In this document: one piece after another, positions 12,564 through 23,700 of the stretch
How the letters are laid out: each line of letters opens with the position of its first letter
Position numbering within the stretch: the first letter of the stretch is position 1
Origin: Chrysoporthe austroafricana
Lineage: Eukaryota > Ascomycota > Sordariomycetes > Diaporthales > Cryphonectriaceae
Direction of reading: 5' to 3'
DNA: 64,000 nucleotides
Assembly: GCA_001051155.2 (NCBI GenBank)
Contig: JYIP02000006.1
Coordinates: 2,046,001-2,110,000, forward strand
Program-made: the position numbers and the translations under genes
The notes under the pieces: generated by a model
What the model saw: only the letters and a program-made list of their open reading frames with translations
The model's database searches: none
What the model was told of the DNA's origin: nothing

Positions 12564-12585
12564 CCAGGACTCAAGCGAGTCCTGG
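12564..12585. repeat. Perfect 9-bp inverted repeat with 4-nt loop
   Basis: CCAGGACTC, then AAGC, then GAGTCCTGG forms a perfect stem-loop. The left arm plus loop (CCAGGACTCAAGCG) also occurs as a direct copy at 12444-12457, about 120 bp away. There is no poly-T after it, so it is not an obvious terminator. Function unknown. Confidence 0.6.
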
Positions 12586-12715
12586 TGAACCAAGTTCGTT
12601 GGCGCAAAAGACTGACCGTCTGACGTCGTATTCCCCGTACTTGGCTCCCATTTAGCCCATGCATGTCAGACGCAAGGCTGTCCCTAGGGCGTGCTCAGGT
12701 ACTCCGAACCTCTGG

Positions 12716-12746
12716 CGGACAGGGATCGAACTAGTCACCCTGTCCG
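12716..12746. repeat. Perfect 9-bp inverted repeat with a T-loop-like centre
   Basis: CGGACAGGG at 12716-12724 pairs with CCCTGTCCG at 12738-12746 around a 13-nt loop. On the minus strand the loop and arm contain TTCGATCC, which resembles a tRNA B box, but the stem and loop sizes do not fit a T-arm and I could not fold a cloverleaf around it. Confidence 0.55.
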
Positions 12747-13785
12747 TTATCTCCTGTTCTCTCCGACCTGGCTTACAAGTGCGAGCCCTTCCTCCCTGCC
12801 GGGACTGGTCTTACTCTTACTCGCCTGCCCAAGGCATCTACATCTGGGCCGGTAGAGGTCCCCACACTGCAGTGGACATGGTGTACAAGCCGCCTCCTTG
12901 CTCATATCCATCGTTCCTGTGCCCGTCCCCTTTGTGGGCTCCAGCGTAATCGTCCCGCGGTACCCACATGCGGTTCCTTTGGGTGTTTCGTGCATGGCTC
13001 TCTGCACCTAGCGTTGTGGCTGCCCCCCCGTGCTCGAACCCTCTGCGTCACCACCTGTCGCGGCGGGTAGTCATCATGTCCCATCGGAGTACTCATAGTC
13101 CACACTCGGCATGGGCCGGAGGCCATGTCCCTCCCCTGCCTCTTCCTTCCTCGTCGTCCTACGCGTCTGCCAAGTGGTATACGTTGCGACTTACACGTAC
13201 AAGGCGGCACCTGGTTGCCTTGCCAGATCAGGCGGAGAACAGGGTTGTATGGCTAAACATGGCCATCTGCTATATAATCGTCCAGATGTTGCCACCTGAA
13301 TATTCGGTCCATCTGCCTCAAGCATATCATCGTCGTTGACAGAGAAAGATCTTATCACGCGAGGATCCCTCTCGGGCCCTAACTAGCCTATCAAGTCATC
13401 GTGGAGTATACTATCATACACACAGACAGTAATAGACACTGTCTTGTGGGATACTGATCCACCTAATTATCACCGAGTTGTGCATTACTTGTTTCCAGAC
13501 AGGTTGGATGGGCCACTTGCGGCGTGAATATCTACTTCCACCGTTCACGCTGCTACATGTGCTCTCCCGACTCCTCTGGTATCACCAAGTCCATTGCCAA
13601 TTTATCCATCACAACCACACACCTTCCCAACGAAACCGAGGACCACCCTGAGGGGCAAACCGAGGAGCAAGTTACTCCCCGCCAGGCAGAATTCCACCCG
13701 ACACCACAGCAGACTGAGAAGCGCGAGAACTCCGAAGAACCCCCTCCCCTCCGGCTCAGACACCGAGACAGAAGCATCCGCCAAT

Positions 13786-14440
13786 ATGCCCTCCGGCTCG
13801 TCCTCAAAGCATCACTCATCGTCCTCCAGCTCCAAGAAGCATCACTCCAGTTCCTCGTCGAAACACTCATCGAAGAACGACGACTGGGCGGACGTGACGG
13901 AGCCCGAGGAGAGGAGGCGGATCCAGAACCGCATCGCACAGCGGAAATTTCGTGAGTCCCCAGAAATACTCCTAGTCCGCCCCCACATTCGAGATCTATA
14001 GGCTGACACAGACTACAGGCGAGAAGGCCCGCGAGCAGAGAGAGCGCCAGGAGCGCGAGGCTCGCAACCAGGAACTCGCCGGGTCCTCCTACGCGGTTCC
14101 AATCGGCTCCGACCTCGCCGGGGACGATCACCTGTCGGGGCTCCCCTGGGGCGGGCTCAACATCCCGCACATGGTCGCACGGGGCCACGAGTCCGTGAGC
14201 CAGCAGGGGAGCCGGAGGGGCGCGTCCGACCAGTACGATGCGCAGCAGTACTACGACCCGCAGTTCGCAGGCGGCTCGTTCGGGAGCGGGGAGGACATGG
14301 TCGGCGGCAGCACGGCTTACGGGTATGATCTGGCCGATGACAGGTATTTCGACACCTCGGCTTCGTCCTCTAGCCCGTCGTATTTCTCTTATGACGCATT
14401 TTCAGGGGACGGCGGCAGCAGCTCGGGGACGAGGTATTAG
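13786..14440 (+). CDS. bZIP-like transcription factor without a clear leucine zipper, 195 aa, 2 exons
   Basis: The exons are 13786-13951 and 14019-14440 (67-nt intron, GTGAGT...CAG); the splice rebuilds the Arg after RKF. The N-terminus is a Ser/His/Lys low-complexity tract. Then comes WADVTEPEERRRIQNRIAQR followed by KFREKAREQ: the N-x7-R bZIP basic-region signature (NRIAQRKFR). A charged Arg/Glu/Gln segment follows where a zipper would sit, but Leu heptads are missing. The C-terminal half is rich in Gly, Ser, Tyr and Asp and is probably disordered. Such short bZIP-like proteins are common in Pezizomycotina. A nuclear DNA-binding role is inferred from the basic region; how it dimerises is unclear. 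The upstream frame opens at a TTG, so the ATG at 13786 was chosen. Confidence 0.85.
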
Positions 14441-16457
14441 AAGAGGAGGAGGGCGGTGACGAATCACACGAGGGCAAGGGCAAGGGCAGGGCGTAATGGC
14501 TGTGAGTCGCCTTTTGAGCCATCGTGCTCATGTCGCTGTGCTGGAGCGCCTGAGATTGACTGGACCAACAGATTTCAATGAGTTCATGAGGTAGCCCGAA
14601 AGGCACGTTGGATAATCAGGGCTCGGCGAGGCAGCCGAGGGAACATCGGTGGTACGCCACTAGTAACGTTGTGATTTCAGCATTTTCGGATCGGTGTGGC
14701 ACTGGGGAAGACCCACTCCTCACATTGTCAGCTTATGGAGTTCAAGGAGGGTAAGGCACCCGGTTAGGCGTTCAGGCTGCTGGGACTATTTGGAACAAGA
14801 AAGGGGGTTGCAGCGGCATAATACCTATCTCGTCTTATTTTACAGCCATACAGGGGCCTCGCGACCCGGTAATGTTTGATACACCGGATTTCGGGGAAGA
14901 CACTGGGAAACGGGCATCATCTCGACGGATACAGAGTCGCATGGGGCAGACCTGATAGATCTCCCAGTCAAAATATATCAAGAGCCTCCGAGCCTTTACT
15001 ACTAATTTGATTGTCCTTGGTCACCGTATAGAAGCTGGAACACCTGCAAGCTAGATGATATTGGACATAGACTGGCGCCTTAACTACCCACGCTTTCGTG
15101 ATGGGGGGCCTATATGCAGTCATCATGGACAGTTTCGCAAGGCAGCCACATTTAAACTTTGACTCTGTCCTCCAGAACATAACCATACAATCCCGCTGTT
15201 TTCAACAAACAGTAATCATGTGTCATAAAGTGGCAGACTGGCGGAGAACAGCCAATTACAAGGAATTCGGACATCGGTCACGCCGCGCATAACATAAGAG
15301 CAATATGCACATTCAAGGCGAAAAAATCCTTCTCTGCATCACATTAATACAGCAAGCATCCTTGAGAAATTTAGACACGTTGAAAGAGAAGAAAATTCAG
15401 CTTCTCTTCGATTTAACGTGTGAATCTTAATGCAGGAGCTATTTAAATAGATCATTATATTTAGAGCATCTCTTTACAAAGTTCTAATCGTTAGCAAATT
15501 ACTCGGAAATTTTTTTTTAAGAAATTCATCTCTGGGAAAATTCTAAAACTTTTGAACCTCTCCGGGTGGGACGCATACACTATGGGATAGGTAAGATCTA
15601 CCTAGGTATGGAGAGGCAGCAAGCCTCAACTCGTCTCCTATCTGGACTGCCCTATAGCATAGGCCAACAATCTTTGTCCACAACCATTCCCAAAAGTACA
15701 AAACATAAAAGACCATAGTGTCATAGATTTCGGCAAGTACATAGAAATCAGGTGTCTGGTATCTGAATAGATCCCTTTCTTCCTGCAACGGCGATAGCTT
15801 AGGCCATCCCAAGGCACTGTGACCCTACATGCCATCCTTGCAGTCTTGCGAGGCCGCCCATCTATATTATTGAAGACTTTCTCCTGGAGAAAGACTTGTG
15901 GCTAGTGCAAAGAATGTGTCATGATTTGCTGCACCTTGTCTGTGTTTATGCACATAGGGGCTCGGTGTATACACAAGGTCAACTGGGACGGACGAGACTA
16001 GCATCCTTGCGCACAGCTTATCTACAGCGCGGACGAGATGGTCTCGGCCAGTGCGTGATTCTACGATTATGACTACGAATCTAATTGTCAGGCGGCTCCT
16101 CGGCACCTGCTCCTGCGTCAGCGGTCTCGTCCTACTGATCATCGATGATAGAACGAGCTATGTAATGGTGTCTGGTGAAGGAAGGAGGGTGAGCAGAGTG
16201 CTCTCTCCTTCTTAATCCCATCGACCTGGTCCGGCGGCGAGGTCCTGTCGACCAACAGCTCTGGGAGCCGGCCAAGTCACAGAGAAATTGCGAAATACTT
16301 CGCTAGGGTGATTCGATGGGGAGTGAAGGTTGGTTGCAGCGTCCAGCTTTTGCTTGTTCTAATGCTCACAGTGTTATGTCTATCCACTGCCAAACAAGTA
16401 CTATGTATGGCGCCCCCAACGCCGTGCTTGATATCCAGTCTCTCGTCCCATCTCATC
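14441..16457. other. Intergenic region with an AT-rich core
   Basis: No gene is recognised. About 15290-15560 is markedly AT-rich, with A and T runs and poor coding potential. The right part lies downstream of recyclin-1. No repeats with clear boundaries were seen. Confidence 0.45.
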
Positions 16458-19456
16458 TCACATCACACTACACTCCAGTCCGTACATGGCCCTCTCGACG
16501 TCCCGTTTCACCTGGTACCAGTCCGCCCGCCGCTCGGCAAACTCGTACACCTCCTCCGCCCTGAAGATGCCGCCGAACCGGTCCCCGTCCGCAATGATGG
16601 TCGCCATGTCCTTGGAGTGCCGCGGGTCGATCAGGTAGATCTGGCTGAGCTCCCGCAGTGCGCGGAAGTACGCGAGGAGGTCCGGGTTCCGGAGCGTCTG
16701 GATGTACTCGAAGTACAGCGTCATGTCCGCGATGAGCTTGATCGCCCCCTCGGTCGAGATCCGCTGGCGCTTGATGTGCTTGCACACGGCCGTGAACAGC
16801 CGCAGGCCGACCTCGCCGTTGAACACCTCCAGCATCGTCTTCTCGGTGCTGCCGACGAGCATCCCCGTGTGCGACGAGACGAGCTCCACGACGCGCTTGG
16901 CCGTCGCCGTTGGCCCCAGATCGCCAACGTGCGCGGCATGTTTCTGGCTGCCGAAGGACGCAAAACTTTGCACGCTCGACCGCTTATCCGGTGCGCCTAG
17001 CCCCTGGTTTTCGGGAGGCAGGGGGTTATAGTCTGTCGGCAGCTGTGTCGTCGCGCAGATGTACTCGACCTCGTCCATCAACACGTCGATGCCCTTGTTC
17101 AGCCCCGCCGCGACGCTCTCGTCCAGCATCTGCTCGAACTTCTTCTTCGCCAGGCCGGACTGATCCAGGAAGTCGTTCCGGTCCGCGATCTTGGGCGTGG
17201 CCAGCTGCTGCTCGAAGAACACGTCGATCATCTGCGAGATCAGGTCGCCCACATTAACGAGCTCGATAAAGGTGACTAGCGGCGCCACGCCGCTCTGGGC
17301 GCTGTGGTCCGTGACCTCGCGGGCCTTGTAGCCGGCCAGATGGTCCACCGCTTTATCGAAGCCAGGCTTAATGTGCCGATTGCCCAGGATTCGAAGAAGG
17401 CTGACGAAGATCTGGGCGCACTGGTCGCGGGCTTCGCCGCCAGCTTGTCCGCCTAGGCTGATGAAAACAGCGGCGCGACCGAGGCTGGTCTTGGCCAGGT
17501 GCGTAAGCTGAAGGGCGACCTCGATGCTGAAGAGTGACTTGATGCCCTCTAGCCTCGAGGCCATAAGGGCGGCCTTTGCCGCGACTTCGTCGGTCGGTGC
17601 CTTCTCTGGCAGTGGGGTGGCCTTCCTCTCTGGCGATCTCCCGACGGGCGTTGCTGGCCTCGAGTCTGTGGCCGCCTGCCCATTTGACGCAGGCGCCGTT
17701 GCCGACTTGGTCGACGCCGAGCTGAACGGGGAGCTCAGCAGCTGCCCAGGCAGGGTCGGCAGCACCGTGACGGGCATCATGATCGCCTTCTTGAACGAGC
17801 TCATGAAGTCCTTCTTGTCTACCTGCCGGTTGAAACTGGACATGTAGAAAGACTCCACCGTGGCATCCTGCTCGGACAGTTTTCTCTCCCAGCCGCCCAC
17901 CTCCTCTTCGGCTTTATCCTGGAAGAATTCGAGCTCGTCTTGTAGGTAGAGATCAAGATGCGGCTCCACGACCCTATACGCCTGCTCCTTCGCCTTCTCT
18001 TGGTTCTCTTCCTTGGTGCAGCCCGGCACGTTCAGGGACCGCGAGAACTGGAGGCACTGCTCGAATATTCCCGAGACCGCGCGCAGGTAACACTCTATAC
18101 TCCTGACCCGCGCCTCGTCGCAGATTGATGTCGTGTAGTCCATGATGATGTCCTCCCGAACCTTGTCCACAAACGCCCAGAAGACCTTGCCGGGCTTCGG
18201 GAACACCTTGTCCATGATCTCGGCCTGCTCGTTGAGCTTCCTGGCCAGGACCTCAAAGAACTGCCGCCACGGCTCCAGCGTGATCGCGTCGGCGCTCGAG
18301 TAGCTCAGGCAGTCGGACGGGTTCGCGACAATCGTCCTGTCCGAGAAGATGGGGTGCTTGTGGATGAACAGGTCCTCGCCGGCGGTGCTGCTCAGCGTGT
18401 CCAGCACGTGCGCGTACCTCTTCATCCGCCCCTCGACGTCCCAGACCTCATACCCCTGTTCGAACTCCCTGAGCACCGCGCTCTCGAAGATGTTCGTCAT
18501 GCGCGTCAGCTTCTCCTCCCTCTGCCTCCACCCCCCGGCCCAGTCGCTCCTCGCGAACACGTGCAGGTTGGCGAGCATCCGCGCCTGGTTCTCCGGGTCG
18601 CGGAACACCTTGAACACCGCGGGGTCGGCGTGGCTCTTGGCGCGCACGAGGTCGAAGTAGAACGGGGCTAGGGCCCCGTAGATCTTCCCGTACTCCTCCC
18701 TGGCGTGGCCTCGCACGCTCCGCACGTTTCTTAGCACCTGTAGTAGCGCCTCGGAGTCCTTCAGCGGGTCCTTGGGGGTCGTCGGGGACTGCTGCGGGAG
18801 CGCCGGGCTCCCGCCCATGCTCAGCGTCTCGAAGCCGTCCCTGAGCGCGGCGCCGGCGACGCCCGCCCCGGACGCGGCCCTATCCCTGGCCGCCGGCGGC
18901 GGCGGGACTGCCTTCGCGGCCGAGCTCGCGCGCTGCCTCCTCTCCTCCTCCTTCTCGGCGTCGAAGAACACCGTCCCGCTCTGCCTCCTCGCCGCCGCCG
19001 GCGGTCCCCCTCCCCCGGGCCCTCCCCCTCCCGCGGCGGCAGAGGCAGCGCGGGCCCTCGCCTCGCTGTCGGCAGCCTCCTTGCGCCGCCGCATCGCGTC
19101 CTCGAACCGCTTCCTGGCCTCGGCCTCGTTCCACAGGCCCATGTTCTTCAGCCGGGCGACCCATCGCGTGTCGTCGTAGACCATCTCGCGCATGCGGGAG
19201 GAGGTGCGGGCGAAGCGGAGGAGGTCGGAGATGGGGAGGTAATCGAGGATCGTGACAAGGATCTCTGCGGGCGGAGGGGGACAGCATCCGTCAGCACACG
19301 GGTCTTCCTCATGGCAGCACACAGGAGGCCGAGGGGCGATAAGGGAGCAGGCGTACCGGCTGGGAGGGCGGCCTTGCTGTCAATCATCTCGGCCGCCCGG
19401 ATGCTGTTGAGGATGCTGTTGTTCTGGGGGCCTGGGCCCCTGCTGAACCGGGACAT
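16458..19456 (-). CDS. RCY1: Recyclin-1: F-box protein with Sec10-like domain, 968 aa, 2 exons
   Basis: The exons are 19456-19357 and 19264-16458 (92-nt intron). Splicing joins the N-terminus MSRFSRGPGPQNNSI to the F-box, in which ALPAEILVTILDYLPISDLL opens at about residue 31. A Gly/Pro/Ala-rich spacer (about residues 95-165) follows, then a long helical Sec10-related region reaching the C-terminus. The last four residues are Cys-Ser-Val-Met, a CaaX box predicted to be prenylated, a feature also known from yeast Rcy1. Yeast Rcy1 acts in endosome-to-Golgi recycling and binds Skp1 through the F-box; its fission yeast homologue is linked to exocytosis. The alternative start within the intron-retaining frame (near 19322) would lose the first part of the conserved F-box context and was rejected. 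Confidence 0.92.
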
Positions 19457-20257
19457 CTTGGCGGCTTCCCTTGAGCCACGGGAGGGCTATTCATGGGGTA
19501 TTCTGTTGTTCGCGACGGACGGCAGACAGAGGTCGAGTTGAGGTCGTCTAGGTAAGGAGTTGGAATCATTGCGGCCTGGTGCGCTGTGAGCTGGAAGGTA
19601 ACAGTGCAGATCCCATTGTCACGTCAGGGGCCGGGTCCAGCTGTCCAAGCTGAGAGGGGTACGAGCAGGGAGGCCCCTGTAAGCCGTCCCGAGGCCAACG
19701 GCAGCCGGCACTCCACTGGTTTGAGAACCAACCCGCCTTGTGTAGACAGACTCATAGTGACCAAGCCTGGAAAGCGCTGCAAGCAGAAACCCAAGGCATG
19801 CCATGAATGAGTTCGATTCGATAAGTACGAGTCTATCCTCCCTACCCTGCCCTGCCAGCCCCCAGAGCCTTGTGGCCATGATGTTCAACGCCTACACAGA
19901 CACACAGACGACAGATAGATATATCCCAGGCAAATAACGCTGATGATGAACATTGCTGTAAGACTGCTCTTCTCAGAGGATGCCATCCCGAACTCCGATA
20001 GCTGGCCAGCTATCCAGCCTCCCACACCAGTTGTGTCAACTCCAAATCCATACATTGCCTCCCGTCGTTACGCCCGGCAATGCTTTAGTGTGGCAACCGC
20101 AGAATTGAGCAAACACAAAGATGAAGGGATAAATAGGCATAGAAAGTACACTGAGAAGGGAAAGGAGAATTGACATGAGTGTAGAGTAGAAGGCAGAAAA
20201 GGCAGCACGGACGGCGGGCCATGTGGCCGGAACAAGGAACAGCACGCCTATGTCCCG
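19457..20257. other. Spacer between recyclin-1 and SCAP; nothing else seen
   Basis: This contains the promoter side of recyclin-1 and the 3' side of SCAP (both minus strand). No coding sequence, RNA gene or repeat was recognised. Confidence 0.5.
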
Positions 20258-23200
20258 TCACGGACCTGGAATGTTGCCGACGAGTCCCTCCCTAGGCCTT
20301 AATGCCGGGGGCCGCCTTCGCCGATTCGTCATTATGTTGTCAGCCTTGAGTCCCGTATCTCCCGTGTCGTCGAACCACTCGTTCCCTACACTGATGATCT
20401 TGATCACGTTGCCAAAGCCTACAGCCACGCTTCCATGCCCAACTTTGGCCATGGGCCCAAGGTCCGAGATGATCAACTCCGCGGGGCTTTCGGGGGCGAG
20501 GAGCGGCCTGGTCTCAATGTTTCCTTCCTGTTCGAGTCTCGCGATGACCCATATCTCCCAGGTCTCGTCGGGCCTCGGGCGCGCGGGTGGTGAATCCACG
20601 CGCCCTCGGCGGCGGAGTCCCGACTGTGCAAATGCTGGCAATCGCTCCCTGACGGGGCTTCCTTGGGGCGTCTTCTCTTTCTTCCTCACGCCGACTATGC
20701 ACCCGTTTCGCAGCGGTGTCCATACGCCGGGGTTGCGCATCCGCCGGGTGACCTGCCTCGTCTCGGTCCAGGTGCAGCTGGACCGCGCGGGTGGGCCCAC
20801 AGCGTCGGAAAAGGAGATATTGTCGTAGTTCTCCTCGGGAAGGTACGTCTGTAGAACGCAGTCTCCATCCTCATCACTGATGTAGGCTAGCGTCATGGAG
20901 GAGACCGTCCCTCTCCCCGCAGGCCCCGTCCTTTGACCACTATACACGAACTTCAGAGAGCGTGGCTGCATCGGCTCGGTCATGAATGTGTGCATGATTT
21001 TGGATGAGTGCAGGTCAACTAGGTCAACACTCTGAGAGCGAACGACCATGTATGATGAGAATCCTTGGACTGGAAGCAGATGCTGCGGCTGCTGGTCATT
21101 TCTGGTTGCGAGCTTTACTTCTGATGATACCCAGAATCCAGCGTGAAGACTGACGCGATGTAGACAACCGTGGCGAGACAGGCTGACGAGGGATGAACGT
21201 GGCTCTGGTTGGATTGCGGTGGCTGTACACAGTCAATGGTCAGCAAGGCCAGAACGACGCGACTATGCGAGTCGGGCTGGATGAGATATTACTTACGTTT
21301 CTCTGCAATGTGTATAACGCAAGTAAGAGGGCTCTTGCACACACTATACTCGGAAGATTCACTGGCGTCGGGCCATACCTCCATTAAAGTGCCATCGCGT
21401 CTGACAATGACGACCGAGCGTAGCTCGTTCTTCCTGGTGTGGCCAAAGAAAAAGGCTTCTGCTTTCTGACCGTAGAGTTCCACTGCCACCGACGGGCCCC
21501 ATGTCTGCTTTGTGATGCTCCAGAGCAGGACTCGATATGGTGAGAGTATTGCCAGCCAGGAAGAGTCTTCATCGATAGCTATGGCCAGGATGGGGAATGG
21601 CTCATCAATCGGGGATCTTGGTCTATCCACGACATAGCTTGCAAATTCGTAACGCAAGTTCCATACTCGGATCTTGCGGTCGAGTCCAACAGAGATAACA
21701 TGACTGTCGGGGGCGACAACGAGTTTCGCGATATCCAGTTCGTGACCATGCTCCAGACTCCGTATCGAGATGAGAGGCTTGTCGTCGAGGTCATCCTCCC
21801 CTCGGGCCTCCGCCATCTCATCCCATAGAAGGTAGTTCATAAATAGCCGGACCAAGGCAACCAGAACAAGGACCGTGACGATGAATGGGGTCAGTTGATG
21901 GTGGGCAAAGTCGTATACGGTGTCTGGAAACCACCGAGTCACACCAGGCGGCCTTCGATCGGACCCTTTGAGGACGAAAACAACCGGGTCATAAACGCGA
22001 GCAACATAGTTGTGCGCCGAGGGCTTGATGACATTGATGACCTCCTTTGCCGTTTCATGATCTTGTAGGCGCAGCCAGGATTTTGGACTGCGGGCCTGGT
22101 GCAGTCCAGCGTATGGTGGAGCTGACGACGCTTCCTCGTTGCCTGTCTTCCAGAGAAGACGGATGAGCCTCATTGGACTTCTTTCTACACTCCCACTGTC
22201 GAAGAAATGCCATTGTGCTATCAAGACGAATCCCAACATTACAATGGTCCCGGCTATACGAGTGGATAAGGCGATCCTGCCCTGGAGGATTGCATCCAGC
22301 AAGGACTGGCGGGATTGATGATCCAGGGCTTGGCGGTTGTTCCTGATAGCTGCCTTCTCTAATGCGTCGTTCAGCTCAGTTCGGCGAACATCGATGCTTA
22401 GGACTGATAGGAAGAACGTAGACAGATAGAAAAAGTCGAACAAGATGGCGATGCCCGCAAACGTGCAGAAGGCGGACACGCCGGACGCGGTTATCTTGGA
22501 CAGGCCCCAAAGTATCAGCAGGTTCTGCGCAACGCTGGCGAGCGCTACATGTCCAGTCTCGCCAAAGGCATGACCGATCCGGCTGCTCGTGCTGTGATCA
22601 GATGGCGTCAGAATGACAGCGTTGACGAGCCTGAATATGTTCTCCAGACTCAGGGCCATGAGGAACAAGGGATATGCAGCCCTAGGAATTCGGGAGAGAT
22701 CAATTCTCAACAGTGCGCAGACTGTGAGGCTCGACAAGATGGCCATTGCAATTTGTGCCACCACGGTCACCATCAGCCCCAGCTTAGACTTGACTGCCCG
22801 AATCTTGGAGAGGCTGAGCAGGAAGTAGCAGGTAGTCAGGATATACGCCAGAGAGAGGAGAACCGTGTCCTGCTTCGAGATAGGGCGGAATTGAAATTCG
22901 TAAAGCTGGGAATCTGTTGATAGGCCACTGCTGGGAAACACATCCCATGTACTCGTCATGCGAGTGGCGTAGTCCACCGTCTTCCTCTCCCACTGCCGTG
23001 CTACCGGCGAGTCGCGTAGGTGAAGTAGAGTGATAACGAGCGCGTCAGCAGCAACGAGTTGCCTGTCCTCGAACTTCTTGCCACTAAAGACGATCGAGTG
23101 CCTCAACGTCACATTCACGGATGTTGGTTGTGTCTTCTTCTCGTTAACAGTGCCCAGGAAGTCCTCGTCTCGCGCGATGGTATTGGCGTCGCAGCCCCAG

Positions 23201-23700
23201 TACTGCAGAGGGGAGTGAAAGAACCACGACTGATTCGTCAGACCATTGACAACATGGAACATGTCCCTTTCGTCGCGGGACAGGTCGGCACGGGGGTCCA
23301 GAAGACCAACATTACTGCTCGAACGTCGCGGGTTGAAGTCGGTGGTGGGTCCCAGAACCTCATCCTGCAGCTCCAAAGCGCCGAGAAGCACGTCACGATC
23401 GAGGGCCTTCATATAGCTTCCGTGAACCCAGATGGACCGCATAATGACGTCGGGCTCGACAGAAGTCCGGTCGCTGAGCGGTTGTGCATCGGTCCAGACA
23501 TGGAGTGGTAGGTTAGACGCAGCATTAGTGAAGTCTGTGGTGTAGAGGAAAGGGAAAGGATAAGTGAGAGTGCCGGCAACGGCGACTGAAATCAAGAGGG
23601 TTGTCAGGACGTGTCGGGCAGCATATCTGCCATAGCGAGTGAAGGCATTTCGGAGAGGATGCGTGGATGATAGCACGGGTGCCTCGGTCGTCCTTTTCAT
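20258..23700 (-). CDS. SCAP: SREBP cleavage-activating protein (SCAP), 1122 aa, 2 exons
   Basis: The exons are 23700-21297 and 21222-20258 (74-nt intron GTAAGT...CAG). The frame opens further upstream only at a TTG; the ATG at 23700 gives MKRTTEAP, just before the conserved THPLRNAFTRYGRYAARH and the first membrane segment (about residues 30-53) ending in FPFLYTTD. A lumenal domain follows, then a block of hydrophobic helices at about 265-460 that corresponds to the sterol-sensing domain (KQDTVLLSLAYILTT onward), another membrane segment, and a C-terminal WD40-type region (LVVAPDSHVISVGLDRKIRV). SCAP escorts SREBP from the ER to the Golgi when sterol (in fungi also oxygen) is low, permitting its proteolytic activation. 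It is an ER/Golgi membrane protein. An exact SRE-1 word lies about 1.7 kb upstream. Confidence 0.9.

Larger units (their letters stand above)
9560..13500. other. GC-rich, gene-free block of about 4 kb
   Basis: The base composition is clearly higher in G+C than the flanking intergenic DNA. Many overlapping medium-length frames occur on both strands without conserved motifs, as expected by chance in GC-rich DNA. No reverse transcriptase, transposase, terminal repeats or target-site duplications were recognised. Two perfect hairpins are noted separately. The origin is unknown: old transposon remnant, non-coding RNA region or simply intergenic DNA. Confidence 0.4.
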
